A stretch of 39,950 bases of DNA from an uncultured Cloacibacillus sp. (GCA_900545755.1 URAG01000012.1:1-39950), one strand, 5' to 3'; counted from the first letter of the stretch, positions 1 through 8,078 are shown. Translations and numbers: made by a program. The notes: a model not told the origin generated them from the letters alone.

Positions 1-265
1 CGAAGAGTATCGCAGTCGTCTTCTTACCGCCGTCCTTGTGCACAGCATCTCCGGTCTTTTTGCCCGTGATGAAGAAAGACTTCCCGTCCGGAGCGTCCTC
101 GCGTTTCGCCTCATAGCCTGCGTTTTCGAGGAAGCGCGTCACGTTGCCGACAGCGACTTCGTTGTCTACCTGAACGCGCAGTTCTTCCGTTCCCTTGTCT
201 GTCTCGGCCTTCGTCAGAAGGACCGGTTTCGGACATTCGAGTTTTCTGGCGTCGATTTCCAGCAT
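1..265 (-). CDS. yedF: YedF-like sulfurtransferase/selenium-metabolism protein (3' truncated by window edge)
   Basis: Reading leftwards from the ATG at 263-265, the first 88 codons are open and run off the window. The N-terminus carries the TusA/SirA-fold signature with the C-P-x-P motif (ECPKPV, about residues 10-15), whose cysteine carries persulfide in TusA-like proteins. The acidic central part and the phrase NEVAVGNVTRFLENAGY resemble YedF, a protein of about 200 residues with a TusA-like domain followed by a DsrE-like domain; only the first domain and the linker are visible. A good ribosome site (aaggag) lies inside the end of the upstream sensor gene, which stops 3 bases away, so the two are probably co-transcribed. 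A plain TusA protein cannot be excluded because the C-terminal half is missing. The selenium link is known only for the family. Confidence 0.72.
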   Translation of the reverse strand, partial: MLEIDARKLECPKPVLLTKAETDKGTEELRVQVDNEVAVGNVTRFLENAGYEAKREDAPDGKSFFITGKKTGDAVHKDGGKKTTAILF

Positions 266-268
266 TTC

Positions 269-1930
269 CTACAGATTCTCCTTTTTAAGGTACTCTATGA
301 ATTTCTCGACAAGCTGGGGATCGAGACGAGTCCCAGCCATAGAGCGAAGCCTTTCCGTGACCTCTGCATCGCTGGGGATGCGGCGTCCTGGCCATGGGCG
401 CGTCATCTCATTCCATGCGTCGACGACGGCGTAAATTCTCGCCTGGTAAGGAATCGAAGTAGCGGAAATTCCCTGCGGGAAGCCGGAGCCGTCCCAGTTC
501 TCGTTCCACGAATATGGAATGCTGGAGGCGGGGCGCAGAAGCTCGATCGTTTCCATGTAGTCCTTGGACTTGATCGGATAGCGGTCGTACTCACGGCGCT
601 CAGTCGGCGTCAGCGGCGAGGTCTTAGTCCGGATGGAGAACGGCAGAGAGAGCATGCCGATTCGGCTGAAAAGGGAGCCGAGATAGACGTAGAGCAGCTC
701 TTCGTCCAGAACTCCGAGTTCCTTCGCGAAATCGCGCGCCTTCTTCGCAGCTCGCGGTATCGCGGAGCGGAACTTCGCGTCGCCGGGCGTAAAGGAGGAC
801 GCTATCTCCTCAAGCGTCTTCGTGCAGAGGTCGCTGCCGGAGTCGGCGAAACGTTTGTAGACATCTATCGTTATATCGTCGATTCGCTCACGCTCTCCTT
901 CCTTGAACGAGAAGAAGGCCATGAAGTCGTTGAGCGTGCGTTGAATGCTCGCTATTTCGTCCTTCTTTTTGTGGTCTATCGTGATGCGGCGAACCTCGCG
1001 CGACTCGTCGCGTATCCCGGCGATTTCCTGCTGAAGCCTTCGGAGCCTCCAGGTGAGCTGCTCGTTGAGGTAAAGCCCGGAAAGCAGCACTATGGCGATC
1101 GCCGCTACCGCGAGGTAGAGGAAAAGACGCTGAAGCTGGCGGTCTGCCTCCGTGATGTCGGCCTTCGGCATGATGCCAGTTATCCAGAAGGCTGGGTCGC
1201 CGCGGAAGTCCTTGACGAGCACGCGGCCTGCTATGTAGGTGTCTCTTCGTCCGCCCTCGATGACGATGCCGGGCATGTCCTTTCTAATTTCAGAAGCTTT
1301 GATCGGTTCCAGCGCGAATGAGAAGTTTATGCCGTGCGTCAGCCGCTGCACCATCTTAGGCGAGAGCGCCATCGTCGCTATGAGATAGCCGGCGTCCTCG
1401 CCGCTCATGTCCGAGCGCCTGATATGCATCGCAGAGAAGATTATCGGTTTGTCGCCGTTCTTCATGACGATACCGCAGAAGCCGTCGCTTGGAAGGTTTT
1501 TGAATATACGTTCGCTCTCGTCCGTGTCGAATATCGCGTTGAATTCGCTCTGCGGCGTAGAAGCGTCGTCAGGCGCGCTGAAGTCTCGGAAGAGCACGAC
1601 GCCGAGGTTCTTGTCGAGGTAGATCATAGACGAGATGCCTATCTCTGTGAGTACGTCCCTGTTGAGGTAGACGTTAGGATAGTCCGGGTATTCGCCGTTC
1701 ATGAAAGCCCACGTCTTATCCGAATATGCCCAGTTGCCTGCGATAGCGGAGAGCATGCGTTCCTCGCCCTTGACGCTCATGAGCGTGCGCGAAAGCTCGC
1801 GCGACAATCGTTCCCGATCGGCCTCTCCCGCCGACGTAATGAGGAAGTTGGTGAAGAGCAGGTCAAGAAGGAACAGCGCAGAGAGCATAATGAACGCAAG
1901 GAATATTTGTATTTTTGCTTTAATAGACAT
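269..1930 (-). CDS. Membrane sensor: CHASE4 domain, HAMP-like linker and degenerate HD-GYP domain
   Basis: 553 residues from the ATG at 1930, which has a GGAGGAG site just upstream; a longer reading from 1984 lacks one. Membrane segments at about residues 7-31 and 270-288 flank an extracytoplasmic region of about 230 residues whose WAYSDKTWAF and SSMIYLDKNLGVVLF stretches resemble CHASE4 ligand-sensing domains. A HAMP-like helical linker follows, then an HD-GYP-like region (about 410-540). The metal-binding residues of HD-GYP phosphodiesterases are replaced: the HD pair position reads GSLFSRIGM, the usual HP reads YP, the HHE motif reads YSWNE, and GYP reads GFP, while the WDGSGFP and IPYQARIYAVVDAWNEM frames are kept. 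Cyclic-di-GMP hydrolysis is therefore unlikely; a binding or signalling role is inferred. It is followed 3 bases later by the yedF-like gene. Confidence 0.8.
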   Translation of the reverse strand: MSIKAKIQIFLAFIMLSALFLLDLLFTNFLITSAGEADRERLSRELSRTLMSVKGEERMLSAIAGNWAYSDKTWAFMNGEYPDYPNVYLNRDVLTEIGISSMIYLDKNLGVVLFRDFSAPDDASTPQSEFNAIFDTDESERIFKNLPSDGFCGIVMKNGDKPIIFSAMHIRRSDMSGEDAGYLIATMALSPKMVQRLTHGINFSFALEPIKASEIRKDMPGIVIEGGRRDTYIAGRVLVKDFRGDPAFWITGIMPKADITEADRQLQRLFLYLAVAAIAIVLLSGLYLNEQLTWRLRRLQQEIAGIRDESREVRRITIDHKKKDEIASIQRTLNDFMAFFSFKEGERERIDDITIDVYKRFADSGSDLCTKTLEEIASSFTPGDAKFRSAIPRAAKKARDFAKELGVLDEELLYVYLGSLFSRIGMLSLPFSIRTKTSPLTPTERREYDRYPIKSKDYMETIELLRPASSIPYSWNENWDGSGFPQGISATSIPYQARIYAVVDAWNEMTRPWPGRRIPSDAEVTERLRSMAGTRLDPQLVEKFIEYLKKENL

Positions 1931-2126
1931 CTGAACTCCTCCGAAGCGGGCAAAAATATGGTTTGTCAATAGAAAACCTGCCACTATTGTAGCAGAATTT
2001 TACAAAAAATTAAGATGTAAAGATAATGAAGTGACTTGCCTTACTGAAAAAATGTATAATGAAGGCGAAAGGTGCAAAAAAAGCGACATTACGCTTTTTT
2101 ATTTTATCGGATCTGGAGGTGGCGTC
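1931..2126. promoter_or_regulatory. Divergent intergenic region with candidate -10 elements
   Basis: This AT-rich gap separates the leftward sensor gene from the rightward ThiF-like gene. A TATAAT lies at 2055-2060 on the plus strand and a TACAAT at 1986-1991 on the minus strand, both sensible -10 candidates for the two divergent units. No convincing -35 box sits 16-18 bases upstream of either, so the promoters are only tentative. A GGAGGT ribosome site at 2115-2120 serves the ThiF-like gene. Confidence 0.4.
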
Positions 2127-2960
2127 GTGTGCCGTGAAAATGCCGCGGAATTTATGCGTTCGTCAGCCGTTTTGCGGAACGGTCTATCTGTCGTGCCGTT
2201 TGCGTCGTGCCGCGAAGCCGCGCGGCGCTGCGGAATTTCTGCGCGCGAGGCCGAGGTTGCGGCGCTGCGCGCTGGGCTCTGCCCTTCGCGTTACGAACGC
2301 GGCGTTGCGGCGATAGGCCTCGAAGGCCAAGCGATGTTGCTCGAGTCGTGCGCCGCAGTAGCCGGCTGCGGCGGACTCGGCGGTTGGATTGTAGAGATAC
2401 TTGCGCGCGCCGGTGTCGGTAAGCTGATACTCGTCGATGGAGACGTATTCGGCGAAAACAACTTGAACAGACAGCTTTATGCAACGGAGGGAAATCTCGG
2501 CGAGCCGAAGGCTGAAGCCGCCGCACGGCGCGTGAGGGCCGTGAACTCGGCAGTCGAGACTGATGTGCGCGCAGTATTCCTCGACGTGGAGAACTGCGCG
2601 GAAATTTTCGCGGGCGCGGACGTCGTTATGGATGCACTCGACAATAACGGAGCGCGGCAGGCTGTGCTTGACTGCTGCCGCACGCTCGGGATCCCGTTCG
2701 TCCATGGCGCCGTCTCTGGCTTCTGCGGCGAGACTGCAGTGCTGCGCGCTGGCGACGCCGCGCCTTGGGAACTCTGCGGCGCACCCGACCGCGGCGCGGA
2801 GGCTGAGGAGGGCACGACGTCGTTCATCCCGCCTTTCATAGCCGCGGCGCAGGCTGCTGCGGCTATAAAAATTTTAGCGCGTGCCGGCGAAACGCCGCAG
2901 AAGACGATGCTCTGGTTCGACCTTGCGCGTTGCTCTATGCAGAGACTGAAGCTAAGATGA
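2127..2960 (+). CDS. ThiF/MoeB/HesA-family E1-like adenylating enzyme
   Basis: 277 residues from a GTG at 2127, six bases after GGAGGT; no ATG gives a better start. E1-like enzymes adenylate the C-terminal glycine of a sulfur-carrier protein. Visible family marks are the entry phrase RYERGVAAIGLEGQ, the nucleotide-binding loop GCGGLGG (about residue 80), the acidic strand LVDGDVFGENNLNRQ (about 104-116) and the DALDN motif (about 169-173). Cysteines occur late (WELCG, LARCSM), but I do not see the paired CxxC zinc ligands of classical MoeB/ThiF. No ThiS/MoaD-like carrier gene is adjacent. The stop overlaps the dipeptidase start (ATGA). It could belong to thiamine, molybdopterin or another sulfur-transfer route; the YedF-like gene across the divergent promoter is suggestive only. 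Confidence 0.82.
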   Translation: MCRENAAEFMRSSAVLRNGLSVVPFASCREAARRCGISAREAEVAALRAGLCPSRYERGVAAIGLEGQAMLLESCAAVAGCGGLGGWIVEILARAGVGKLILVDGDVFGENNLNRQLYATEGNLGEPKAEAAARRVRAVNSAVETDVRAVFLDVENCAEIFAGADVVMDALDNNGARQAVLDCCRTLGIPFVHGAVSGFCGETAVLRAGDAAPWELCGAPDRGAEAEEGTTSFIPPFIAAAQAAAAIKILARAGETPQKTMLWFDLARCSMQRLKLR

Positions 2961-3955
2961 TTGAAATTACAAAACCAGAGATAATTTTGGACGCCCACAC
3001 AGATATGCTGCTCGACGTGCTCGCGCTGCGGCGGCGCGGAAAATCCGCGGTGCTCGAAGATCGCTTCCTTCCGCAGCTGCGCGCCGCCGGCATGAACGCC
3101 GCCGTCTGCTCGCTCTTCATACCAGAAGAGTATGTGCCGGAGACGGCGCTGCGCTGTGCGCTCGACCAGATAGCCGCGCTCGGCGAGGATCTCGCGGAGT
3201 CGCCGTCGTTCCGTTTGTGTAGGAGCGCGGACGGTTGCTATGCAGCCGCAGCCGAGGGAAAAATCGCGCTTTTCCTCTCGCTTGAGGGCGCCGAGCCGAT
3301 CGGGCGCGACCTTCTGCTGCTCGATATTTTTTACTCGCTCGGCGTTCGCCTGCTAGGCCTCGCTTGGTCGCGGCGCAACTACGCGTGCGACGGCATATCG
3401 TTCGAGGCCGCGCCGTCCTATTCGCGCGAGGGCGGGCTGACTGATTTCGGACGGGCGCTCGTGCGCCGCGCGCGCCGCATGGGGATGGTGATAGACGTGA
3501 GCCATTTGAACGACGCGGGCTTTTACGAGGTCTCGCAGATTTTAGACTGCCCGTTTATAGCGTCGCATTCCGACTGCCGCGCTCTGACGCCTTCGCCGCG
3601 CAACCTGACCGACAGACAGCTCGCGGCGCTCTCCGCCGCCGGCGGCGTGAGCGGGATGAACGCATACGGCCCGTTCTGCGAGACTGCGGCGCACGGACGC
3701 GCGCCGGAATCGCTGCTTGAGCATCTAAGCCATGTCGTGAAGAATTTCGGATACGAGCATGTTGGAATCGGCCTCGATCTCTGCGACTGCATTGAGTTGC
3801 TTCGTGAACCTGGCGGGGTTGCGAAAGACGTCTTCCGCGACCACAGGGACGCGGCGCGCTTCGTCGAGGCAGTCCGCGCGCGCTATCCGCGTGTGCAGGC
3901 GTCCGCGATACTCGGCGGCAATTTCATGCGCGTCTTTGAAAATGTAATGAGGTGA
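2957..3955 (+). CDS. Membrane dipeptidase, peptidase family M19
   Basis: 332 residues from the ATG at 2957, which overlaps the preceding stop. Family M19 zinc enzymes hydrolyse dipeptides, including those with a D-residue at the C-terminus. The metal ligands of the renal dipeptidase fold can be followed: H14 and D16 (LDAHTD), E110 (SLEGAEPI), H183 (DVSHLND) and H204 (IASHSD), with the 21-residue spacing of the last two as in the family. A late GIGLDLCD stretch fills the position of the usual GSDFDG. There is no signal peptide, so it probably acts in the cytoplasm. It is translationally coupled to the E1-like gene before it and followed by the HicB-like gene after 3 bases. Confidence 0.88.
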   Translation: MIEITKPEIILDAHTDMLLDVLALRRRGKSAVLEDRFLPQLRAAGMNAAVCSLFIPEEYVPETALRCALDQIAALGEDLAESPSFRLCRSADGCYAAAAEGKIALFLSLEGAEPIGRDLLLLDIFYSLGVRLLGLAWSRRNYACDGISFEAAPSYSREGGLTDFGRALVRRARRMGMVIDVSHLNDAGFYEVSQILDCPFIASHSDCRALTPSPRNLTDRQLAALSAAGGVSGMNAYGPFCETAAHGRAPESLLEHLSHVVKNFGYEHVGIGLDLCDCIELLREPGGVAKDVFRDHRDAARFVEAVRARYPRVQASAILGGNFMRVFENVMR

Positions 3956-3958
3956 TCG

Positions 3959-4231
3959 GTGTTGGAAAAGTTCGTCTATCCGCTCGTCGTCTACGAGGAT
4001 TTTGAAAACGGAGAGAAAATCTGGCGCGGCAACTTCCCTGGGCTCCACGGCTGCTGGCTGGAGTCGCCGTCTAAGGATGATGTGCTGCGCCTCGCGCCGT
4101 CCGTGCTATGGGAATACGCATCCGCCTGCTTTGAAACCGGATGGACGCCGCCCGCCGCACCGGACGTGCGCGAGCTTGAGGAGGCCGGAGCAGGAGAAGT
4201 CCTCGTCGTGACGGCGGAAAAGTTTTCGTGA
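3959..4231 (+). CDS. Solitary HicB-like domain protein
   Basis: 90 residues from a GTG at 3959 (a TTG at 3962 is the alternative; a GAGGTG site lies at 3949-3954). The opening LVVYEDFENGEKIWRGNFPG and the following SKDDVLRLAPSVLWEY helix resemble the partial RNase-H-like fold of HicB antitoxins, which begins with a strand-rich domain and the pattern FPGLxGC. No HicA toxin gene is next to it, and no C-terminal DNA-binding domain is visible. It is wedged between the dipeptidase and the YjiH gene, whose start overlaps its stop (GTGA). A role as toxin antidote is therefore doubtful; a stand-alone HicB-like protein of unknown function is the safe reading. Confidence 0.7.
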   Translation: MLEKFVYPLVVYEDFENGEKIWRGNFPGLHGCWLESPSKDDVLRLAPSVLWEYASACFETGWTPPAAPDVRELEEAGAGEVLVVTAEKFS

Positions 4232-5598
4232 AACGGCGCGTTCCTGCATTCGCGCTGCTGAAGTTCGCCCTGCCTTCGCTTTTCGGCGCCGCCGTCTTTC
4301 TCGTGCCATTTTCGCTTCACGGAGAGCCTAACACTCTGCTCGGCCATTTCAAGGAAACCCTGCTCGCGTTCTTTGCGGGAAGGCAGCCCTTACTTGCCGC
4401 AGCGATTTCGACGGCGGCTGCGACTCTCGCGCTCGCCGCGAAGTATTGCCGCCCAGCATGGATAGTGCGCGACGAGATACTGCACGAGAATGTGACCGGA
4501 GGCCCATTGTGGTTTGCCGCAAGAATCCTCTCTGTGCCTATAACGCTCTGCGTCTGGCTCGGCGCAGAACGGCTCTCCGGAGCCGGCGGAATCCCCGCCG
4601 CGTTCATAGAAGAAGCTTCGTTTATAGTGTGCGGCATGACGCCGCGGCTCGTCGCGCTCGCGGTCGTCCTCGGCCTGCTTGCGCCGCTCGTGATGGATTT
4701 CGGCCTGGTGCAGTTCATCGCCGTCTTCGCAGGGCCTGTAATGCGTCCTCTTTTCCGCGTGCCTGGGCGCTCCGCCGTCGACTGCGTCGCCTCGTGGCTC
4801 GGCAGCAGCTCGATGGCGGTCGTCTTCACTGCAAAGATGTACGACTCAGGTTATTACACGGGGCGCGAGGCGGCGGCCGTCGTCTGCGGCTTTTCTCTCG
4901 CGGGGATATATAACATCTACGCTGTCGCCGATCTCATGAACGTCGGCTACGCGCTGCCGCAGATCCTGATCATATCCTATTCGTCGATGATTTTGCTCGC
5001 GGCTCTACTGCCGCGTATCGCGCCGCTCTCTTCGATACCGGACGAATATATCTCCGGCCGCTCGCGCTATGCGGCGCGCGCAGAAGGGCGCAGGCGCGGC
5101 ATGTCGGCGCTGCGCTGGGCGCTGTTCCGAGGCACGGCGCAGGCACGGCGCATGAACGCCGAGAAATATCTGCGCGAGAGCCGCTATATAATCTTTTCGC
5201 TGATTTTCAGCACAGTGCCTTTGATGATAACTTTCGGGACGCTTCTGCTTCTCGCCGCGGATCTGACTCCGGCGGCGAAGCTCGTCGCCGCGCCTTTCTC
5301 AGAGCTTTTTTCCATAATCGGTTCGCACGAATCCGAAATCGTTGCAGAGTCCGCGGTTTTCGCCTTCGTCGACCAGTATCTTGCCGCGGCGGCGGGCCGC
5401 GCGCTCCTCACCGAGGCGGGGCGCGTATCGTGCGTCTGCCTTTCAGTCATAGGGCTTATAAACCTCACCGAGGTCGGCCTGCACGTATGGCATTCGAACA
5501 TTCCGCTGAAACTCTGGCAGATGGCGGCAGTTTATATCATAAGAATATCCGTCTCAGCTTTCGTCGTGATTCCAGCTGCGCGGCTTCTTTTTACGTAG
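4228..5598 (+). CDS. yjiH: YjiH-family membrane protein with Gate (nucleoside-recognition) domains
   Basis: 456 residues from a GTG overlapping the HicB-like stop. It is strongly hydrophobic with about nine to eleven membrane spans. The phrases PLVMDFGLVQFIAVFAGP, GRSAVDCVASWLGSSS and YTGREAAAVVCGFSLAGI are typical of Gate-domain proteins, the superfamily that includes nucleoside transporters, spore maturation proteins and the FeoB pore. A second Gate-like repeat appears near the C-terminus (IGSHESEIVAESAVFAFVDQYL). The substrate is unknown. Its end lies 7 bases from the end of the convergent YbaK-like gene. Confidence 0.82.
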   Translation: MKRRVPAFALLKFALPSLFGAAVFLVPFSLHGEPNTLLGHFKETLLAFFAGRQPLLAAAISTAAATLALAAKYCRPAWIVRDEILHENVTGGPLWFAARILSVPITLCVWLGAERLSGAGGIPAAFIEEASFIVCGMTPRLVALAVVLGLLAPLVMDFGLVQFIAVFAGPVMRPLFRVPGRSAVDCVASWLGSSSMAVVFTAKMYDSGYYTGREAAAVVCGFSLAGIYNIYAVADLMNVGYALPQILIISYSSMILLAALLPRIAPLSSIPDEYISGRSRYAARAEGRRRGMSALRWALFRGTAQARRMNAEKYLRESRYIIFSLIFSTVPLMITFGTLLLLAADLTPAAKLVAAPFSELFSIIGSHESEIVAESAVFAFVDQYLAAAAGRALLTEAGRVSCVCLSVIGLINLTEVGLHVWHSNIPLKLWQMAAVYIIRISVSAFVVIPAARLLFT

Positions 5599-5617
5599 CG
5601 GCGCGCTAAGCTTTTTT
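5596..5617 (+). terminator. Weak hairpin with T-tract at a convergent junction
   Basis: A 5-bp stem, TAGCG and CGCTA around a 3-base loop (5596-5608), is followed by a run of T at about 5612-5617. It overlaps the stop codons of both convergent genes. The stem is short, so efficiency is doubtful. Confidence 0.35.
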
Positions 5618-6100
5618 GATGTCTCCCTTCGCGCCGCCAGTTATGCGCAGGAGCTCGCCGGGCCCTACTGGGAAGAATGCATGGTCCGTCCCCGCGGCGG
5701 CCCATACGGTCTCGTAGTTGAAAAGATCCTCGTCGAGCAGAGTCTGCGGCTGCTCCGGATAGCCGACGGGCGGCACGCCGCCAGGGCGGAAGCCTGACCA
5801 TTCCTCGCATTCCTCAGCGCCGGCGAAGGAGACGTGCGATGCGCCGAGCGCCTTCTTTACCTTCTTAGCGTCCACTTTGTTGACGCCCGACATGAGAGCG
5901 AGCGCGTAGGATTTCCCGTGGTTGACGCGCAGCAGTATGCTCTTGAGTATCTCTCCCTCTGGCGCGCCGACGGCCGCCGAAGCGTCGGAGACTGTGAATA
6001 TCGTCGCCTCTGTGCGTTTTATCTGCGAATCGCAGTGCGTTTCTACAAGAAAGGCGCGCACCGCCTCTACGGGGTCGAAGTTTTCACCGGCGCGTGACAT
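5606..6100 (-). CDS. YbaK/EbsC-type aminoacyl-tRNA deacylase
   Basis: 164 residues from the ATG at 6100, with GGAG 9 bases upstream; an in-frame TTG two codons earlier is less likely. YbaK-domain proteins hydrolyse mischarged tRNAs such as Cys-tRNA(Pro). Diagnostic stretches are GEILKSILLRV, SYALALMSGVNKVD (containing the region of the catalytic lysine), the glycine-rich SGFRPGGVPPVGY loop and the late AAAGTDHAFFPVGPGELLRITGG. The length matches the single-domain family. It follows the lytic transglycosylase by 6 bases, so the two are probably one transcript. The tRNA substrate cannot be told from sequence. Confidence 0.88.
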   Translation of the reverse strand: MSRAGENFDPVEAVRAFLVETHCDSQIKRTEATIFTVSDASAAVGAPEGEILKSILLRVNHGKSYALALMSGVNKVDAKKVKKALGASHVSFAGAEECEEWSGFRPGGVPPVGYPEQPQTLLDEDLFNYETVWAAAGTDHAFFPVGPGELLRITGGAKGDIKKA

Positions 6101-6106
6101 TTGCAA

Positions 6107-7105
6107 TCACTCCATCTGAGCTGAATTTTTCTGTTTTTCTGCGAATTCGCCGCCGAGCGACGGAGGCAGCCCGGCCCACGCGAAGAAGGAGCGCCTTCCG
6201 TGGGTGGCGGCCGTGCCGCCGAAATCGTAAATCTCTATGTTTTCAAGCACAGAACGCACATATTCGCGCGTCTGCGGATATGGTATGTCCTCTATCCATT
6301 CCACCCAATCGGAGGCCTCGTCCGCGCCCCACCTTGAGACGGCGGCCGCCCCGGCGTTGTATGCCGCGACTGCGAGCGGCAGGCGGCGGCCGAATTTTGC
6401 ACGCAGATATGCGAAGTGCGCAGCGCCGAGCATGATGTTCTGTCCCGGCACGAGCGGGGAGAACGTTTCTTCACCTAGGCGGCGCGCCGCTTCGCGCGCC
6501 GTGGGCGGCATCAGCTGCATGAGCCCGACCGCGCCGCGCGCGCTGACGGCCTTCGGGTCAAATTTGCTCTCGCGCTTCATGATGCCGAAGAGCACGTTTT
6601 CGCGCACGCCAGTGCGCGCCGATGCCGCGGCGGTCTCCGCCTCCCATCGGCGCGCCGGAACCGCGCTGGATTTCGCCGCGTTTACCGCGCGCGTGAGCTT
6701 CGGATATTTTCCTTCGTATGCGAGGACGAAGGAATAAAAGTCGAGCGGCTTCCGCAGCGCGAGCAGCGCCGCGGCGCGTTCGGCTTCCTCCCTGCGCCCG
6801 AGCTTTTCGAGCGCGCGTATCTTCCAGTAGTAAAGCCGCGCGGGCCGTATCGCGAAGGGCTGCGCCCACGCATTGCGCGACCACGCCGCGAGCGCCGCTT
6901 CGCAGTCGCCGCTCTTCCACGCGCGGCGGCCCGCCTCCCAGTCCGCGGCCGTGACCTTATAGACGGCCTCGCTGAATCCCCAGGCGCATAGCAGCAGAAC
7001 GCATAGCGCGGCGCAGCGGCGGATGAAAATTTTCGCCTTGCCGGCTTTTGCCGTTTGCGCTATTTTAGTGACGGCGTTTTTCGCCACGGAGGGGATAGAG
7101 TGCAT
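6107..7105 (-). CDS. Membrane-anchored lytic transglycosylase, SLT family
   Basis: 332 residues from the ATG at 7105, preceded by AGGAG; an upstream extension to 7171 has no such support. A basic N-terminus and one hydrophobic segment (about residues 30-46) suggest a membrane anchor or uncleaved signal. A helical region with TPR-like character (about 55-140: DWEAGRRAWKSGDCEAALAAW) precedes the catalytic domain. The SLT motif is clear: the catalytic glutamate in KRESKFDPKAVS (about residue 179), GLMQLMPPTA (about 194-203) and AVAAYNAG. The layout is like Slt70 in miniature, cleaving peptidoglycan with formation of 1,6-anhydromuropeptides. Its promoter must share the 56-base gap with the divergent citG-like gene. 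Confidence 0.9.
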   Translation of the reverse strand: MHSIPSVAKNAVTKIAQTAKAGKAKIFIRRCAALCVLLLCAWGFSEAVYKVTAADWEAGRRAWKSGDCEAALAAWSRNAWAQPFAIRPARLYYWKIRALEKLGRREEAERAAALLALRKPLDFYSFVLAYEGKYPKLTRAVNAAKSSAVPARRWEAETAAASARTGVRENVLFGIMKRESKFDPKAVSARGAVGLMQLMPPTAREAARRLGEETFSPLVPGQNIMLGAAHFAYLRAKFGRRLPLAVAAYNAGAAAVSRWGADEASDWVEWIEDIPYPQTREYVRSVLENIEIYDFGGTAATHGRRSFFAWAGLPPSLGGEFAEKQKNSAQME

Positions 7106-7161
7106 CGAGCGGCGGCTCCTTATCGTCTTAATAATATAGAAAAGTATCCGACAGAAGCACG
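7106..7161. promoter_or_regulatory. Short divergent promoter region
   Basis: Only 56 bases separate the two divergent start codons. An AT-rich core at about 7128-7142 (ttaataatatagaa on the plus strand) could supply a -10 on either strand. No matching -35 was found with confidence. Confidence 0.3.
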
Positions 7162-8019
7162 ATGAAGTCAAGCGAGGCGGAATTTCTCGCGCGCGCGGCG
7201 TACGAGGCCTCCGTGCGCGAAGTGACGGCGACGCCGAAGCCCGGCCTCGTAGACGCGGAGGGCAGCGGCTGCCACGACGACATGGACTGCGCGATGTTTC
7301 TGAAAAGCGCGCGCGCGATAGCGCCCTTCTGGGAACGCCAGGCGCGCGCCGGGCTCGAAGGAACGCCGCCCGGACTTGCTATGGCGCGGCTGCGCCACGC
7401 GGGCGTCGAGATGGAGCGCGCGATGCTGGAAGCTACCGGCGGCGTCAACACTCACAAGGGGCTCGTCTACCTTATGTCGCTGTTGCTGTACGGAGCGGGC
7501 TACGCGGTATTTTCCGGCGTGCCGCGCGGCGCTGAGGCCGCTGCGAATTTCGCGGCGCGCGCCGTGCTCGGCGCCGTCGAGCGCGAGCTAGGCGTTCTTC
7601 TCGCCGAGCCGCCGCGCCGCGCGCTCACCAATGGAGAGCGCCTATACGTCGAGCACGGAGTGACGGGCGTGCGCGGCGAGGCGGAGCGCGGCTTCCCATC
7701 GGTAACTGACGCCGGCCTCCCCGCTCTGCGCCGCGCGCTCAAAAGCGGCGCGTGCGTCAACGACGCCTGCATCGCGGCGCTGCTCGAGATAATGCTCGTA
7801 TGCGAGGACAGCAATGTGATACACCGCGCTGGCTTCGATTACTGGCGCGGCGAATATAAAACGTATATAGTTGAAGCGCTTCGCGGCTTCCATGAACCGT
7901 CATGGAACCACGCGCCGCTTTACGAGCTTGAGCGCAAATTTATGGAGCGTCGCGTGAGCCCCGGCGGCGCCGCGGATTTATTGAGCTGCACATATTTCCT
8001 GCATATTTTTTCATCGTGA
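7162..8019 (+). CDS. CitG/MdcB-like triphosphoribosyl-dephospho-CoA synthase family protein
   Basis: 285 residues. Known family members make the 2'-(5''-triphosphoribosyl)-3'-dephospho-CoA precursor of the prosthetic group of citrate lyase or malonate decarboxylase from ATP and dephospho-CoA. Conserved blocks are visible in order: ATPKPGLVD (23-31), GGVNTHKG (93-100), a CEDSNVIHRAG block (214-224) and SPGGAADLL (266-274). No citrate lyase or malonate decarboxylase genes are in the window, so the acceptor protein is not evident and another ATP-dependent ribosyl transfer is possible. The ribosome site is weak. It starts 56 bases from the divergent transglycosylase gene. Confidence 0.85.
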   Translation: MKSSEAEFLARAAYEASVREVTATPKPGLVDAEGSGCHDDMDCAMFLKSARAIAPFWERQARAGLEGTPPGLAMARLRHAGVEMERAMLEATGGVNTHKGLVYLMSLLLYGAGYAVFSGVPRGAEAAANFAARAVLGAVERELGVLLAEPPRRALTNGERLYVEHGVTGVRGEAERGFPSVTDAGLPALRRALKSGACVNDACIAALLEIMLVCEDSNVIHRAGFDYWRGEYKTYIVEALRGFHEPSWNHAPLYELERKFMERRVSPGGAADLLSCTYFLHIFSS

Positions 8020-8032
8020 TAGAGTCTGTATG

Positions 8033-8061
8033 TTGTCAGCGGACGGCCTCTATAGTATCAT
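8033..8061 (+). promoter_or_regulatory. Promoter of the XRE-ImmA-like operon
   Basis: TTGTCA at 8033-8038 and TATCAT at 8056-8061 are separated by exactly 17 bases, five of six matches to consensus in each box. It lies about 55 bases upstream of the regulator start. Confidence 0.65.
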
Positions 8062-8063
8062 GT

Positions 8064-8078
8064 CGTTATATAGTAACG
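8064..8078. promoter_or_regulatory. Candidate operator palindrome
   Basis: CGTTA and TAACG form a perfect inverted repeat around a 5-base centre, directly downstream of the -10 box. XRE/Cro-type proteins usually bind short palindromes at their own promoters, so autoregulation by the following gene is inferred. Confidence 0.45.

Noticed and set aside
38..1321. Long open frame on the plus strand (427 codons) opposite the sensor gene
   Set aside because: It is a shadow of the CHASE4/HD-GYP-like gene on the minus strand; no ribosome site and no recognisable protein.
3959..4231. HicAB toxin-antitoxin system
   Set aside because: No HicA-like gene on either side and no DNA-binding tail in the HicB-like protein.
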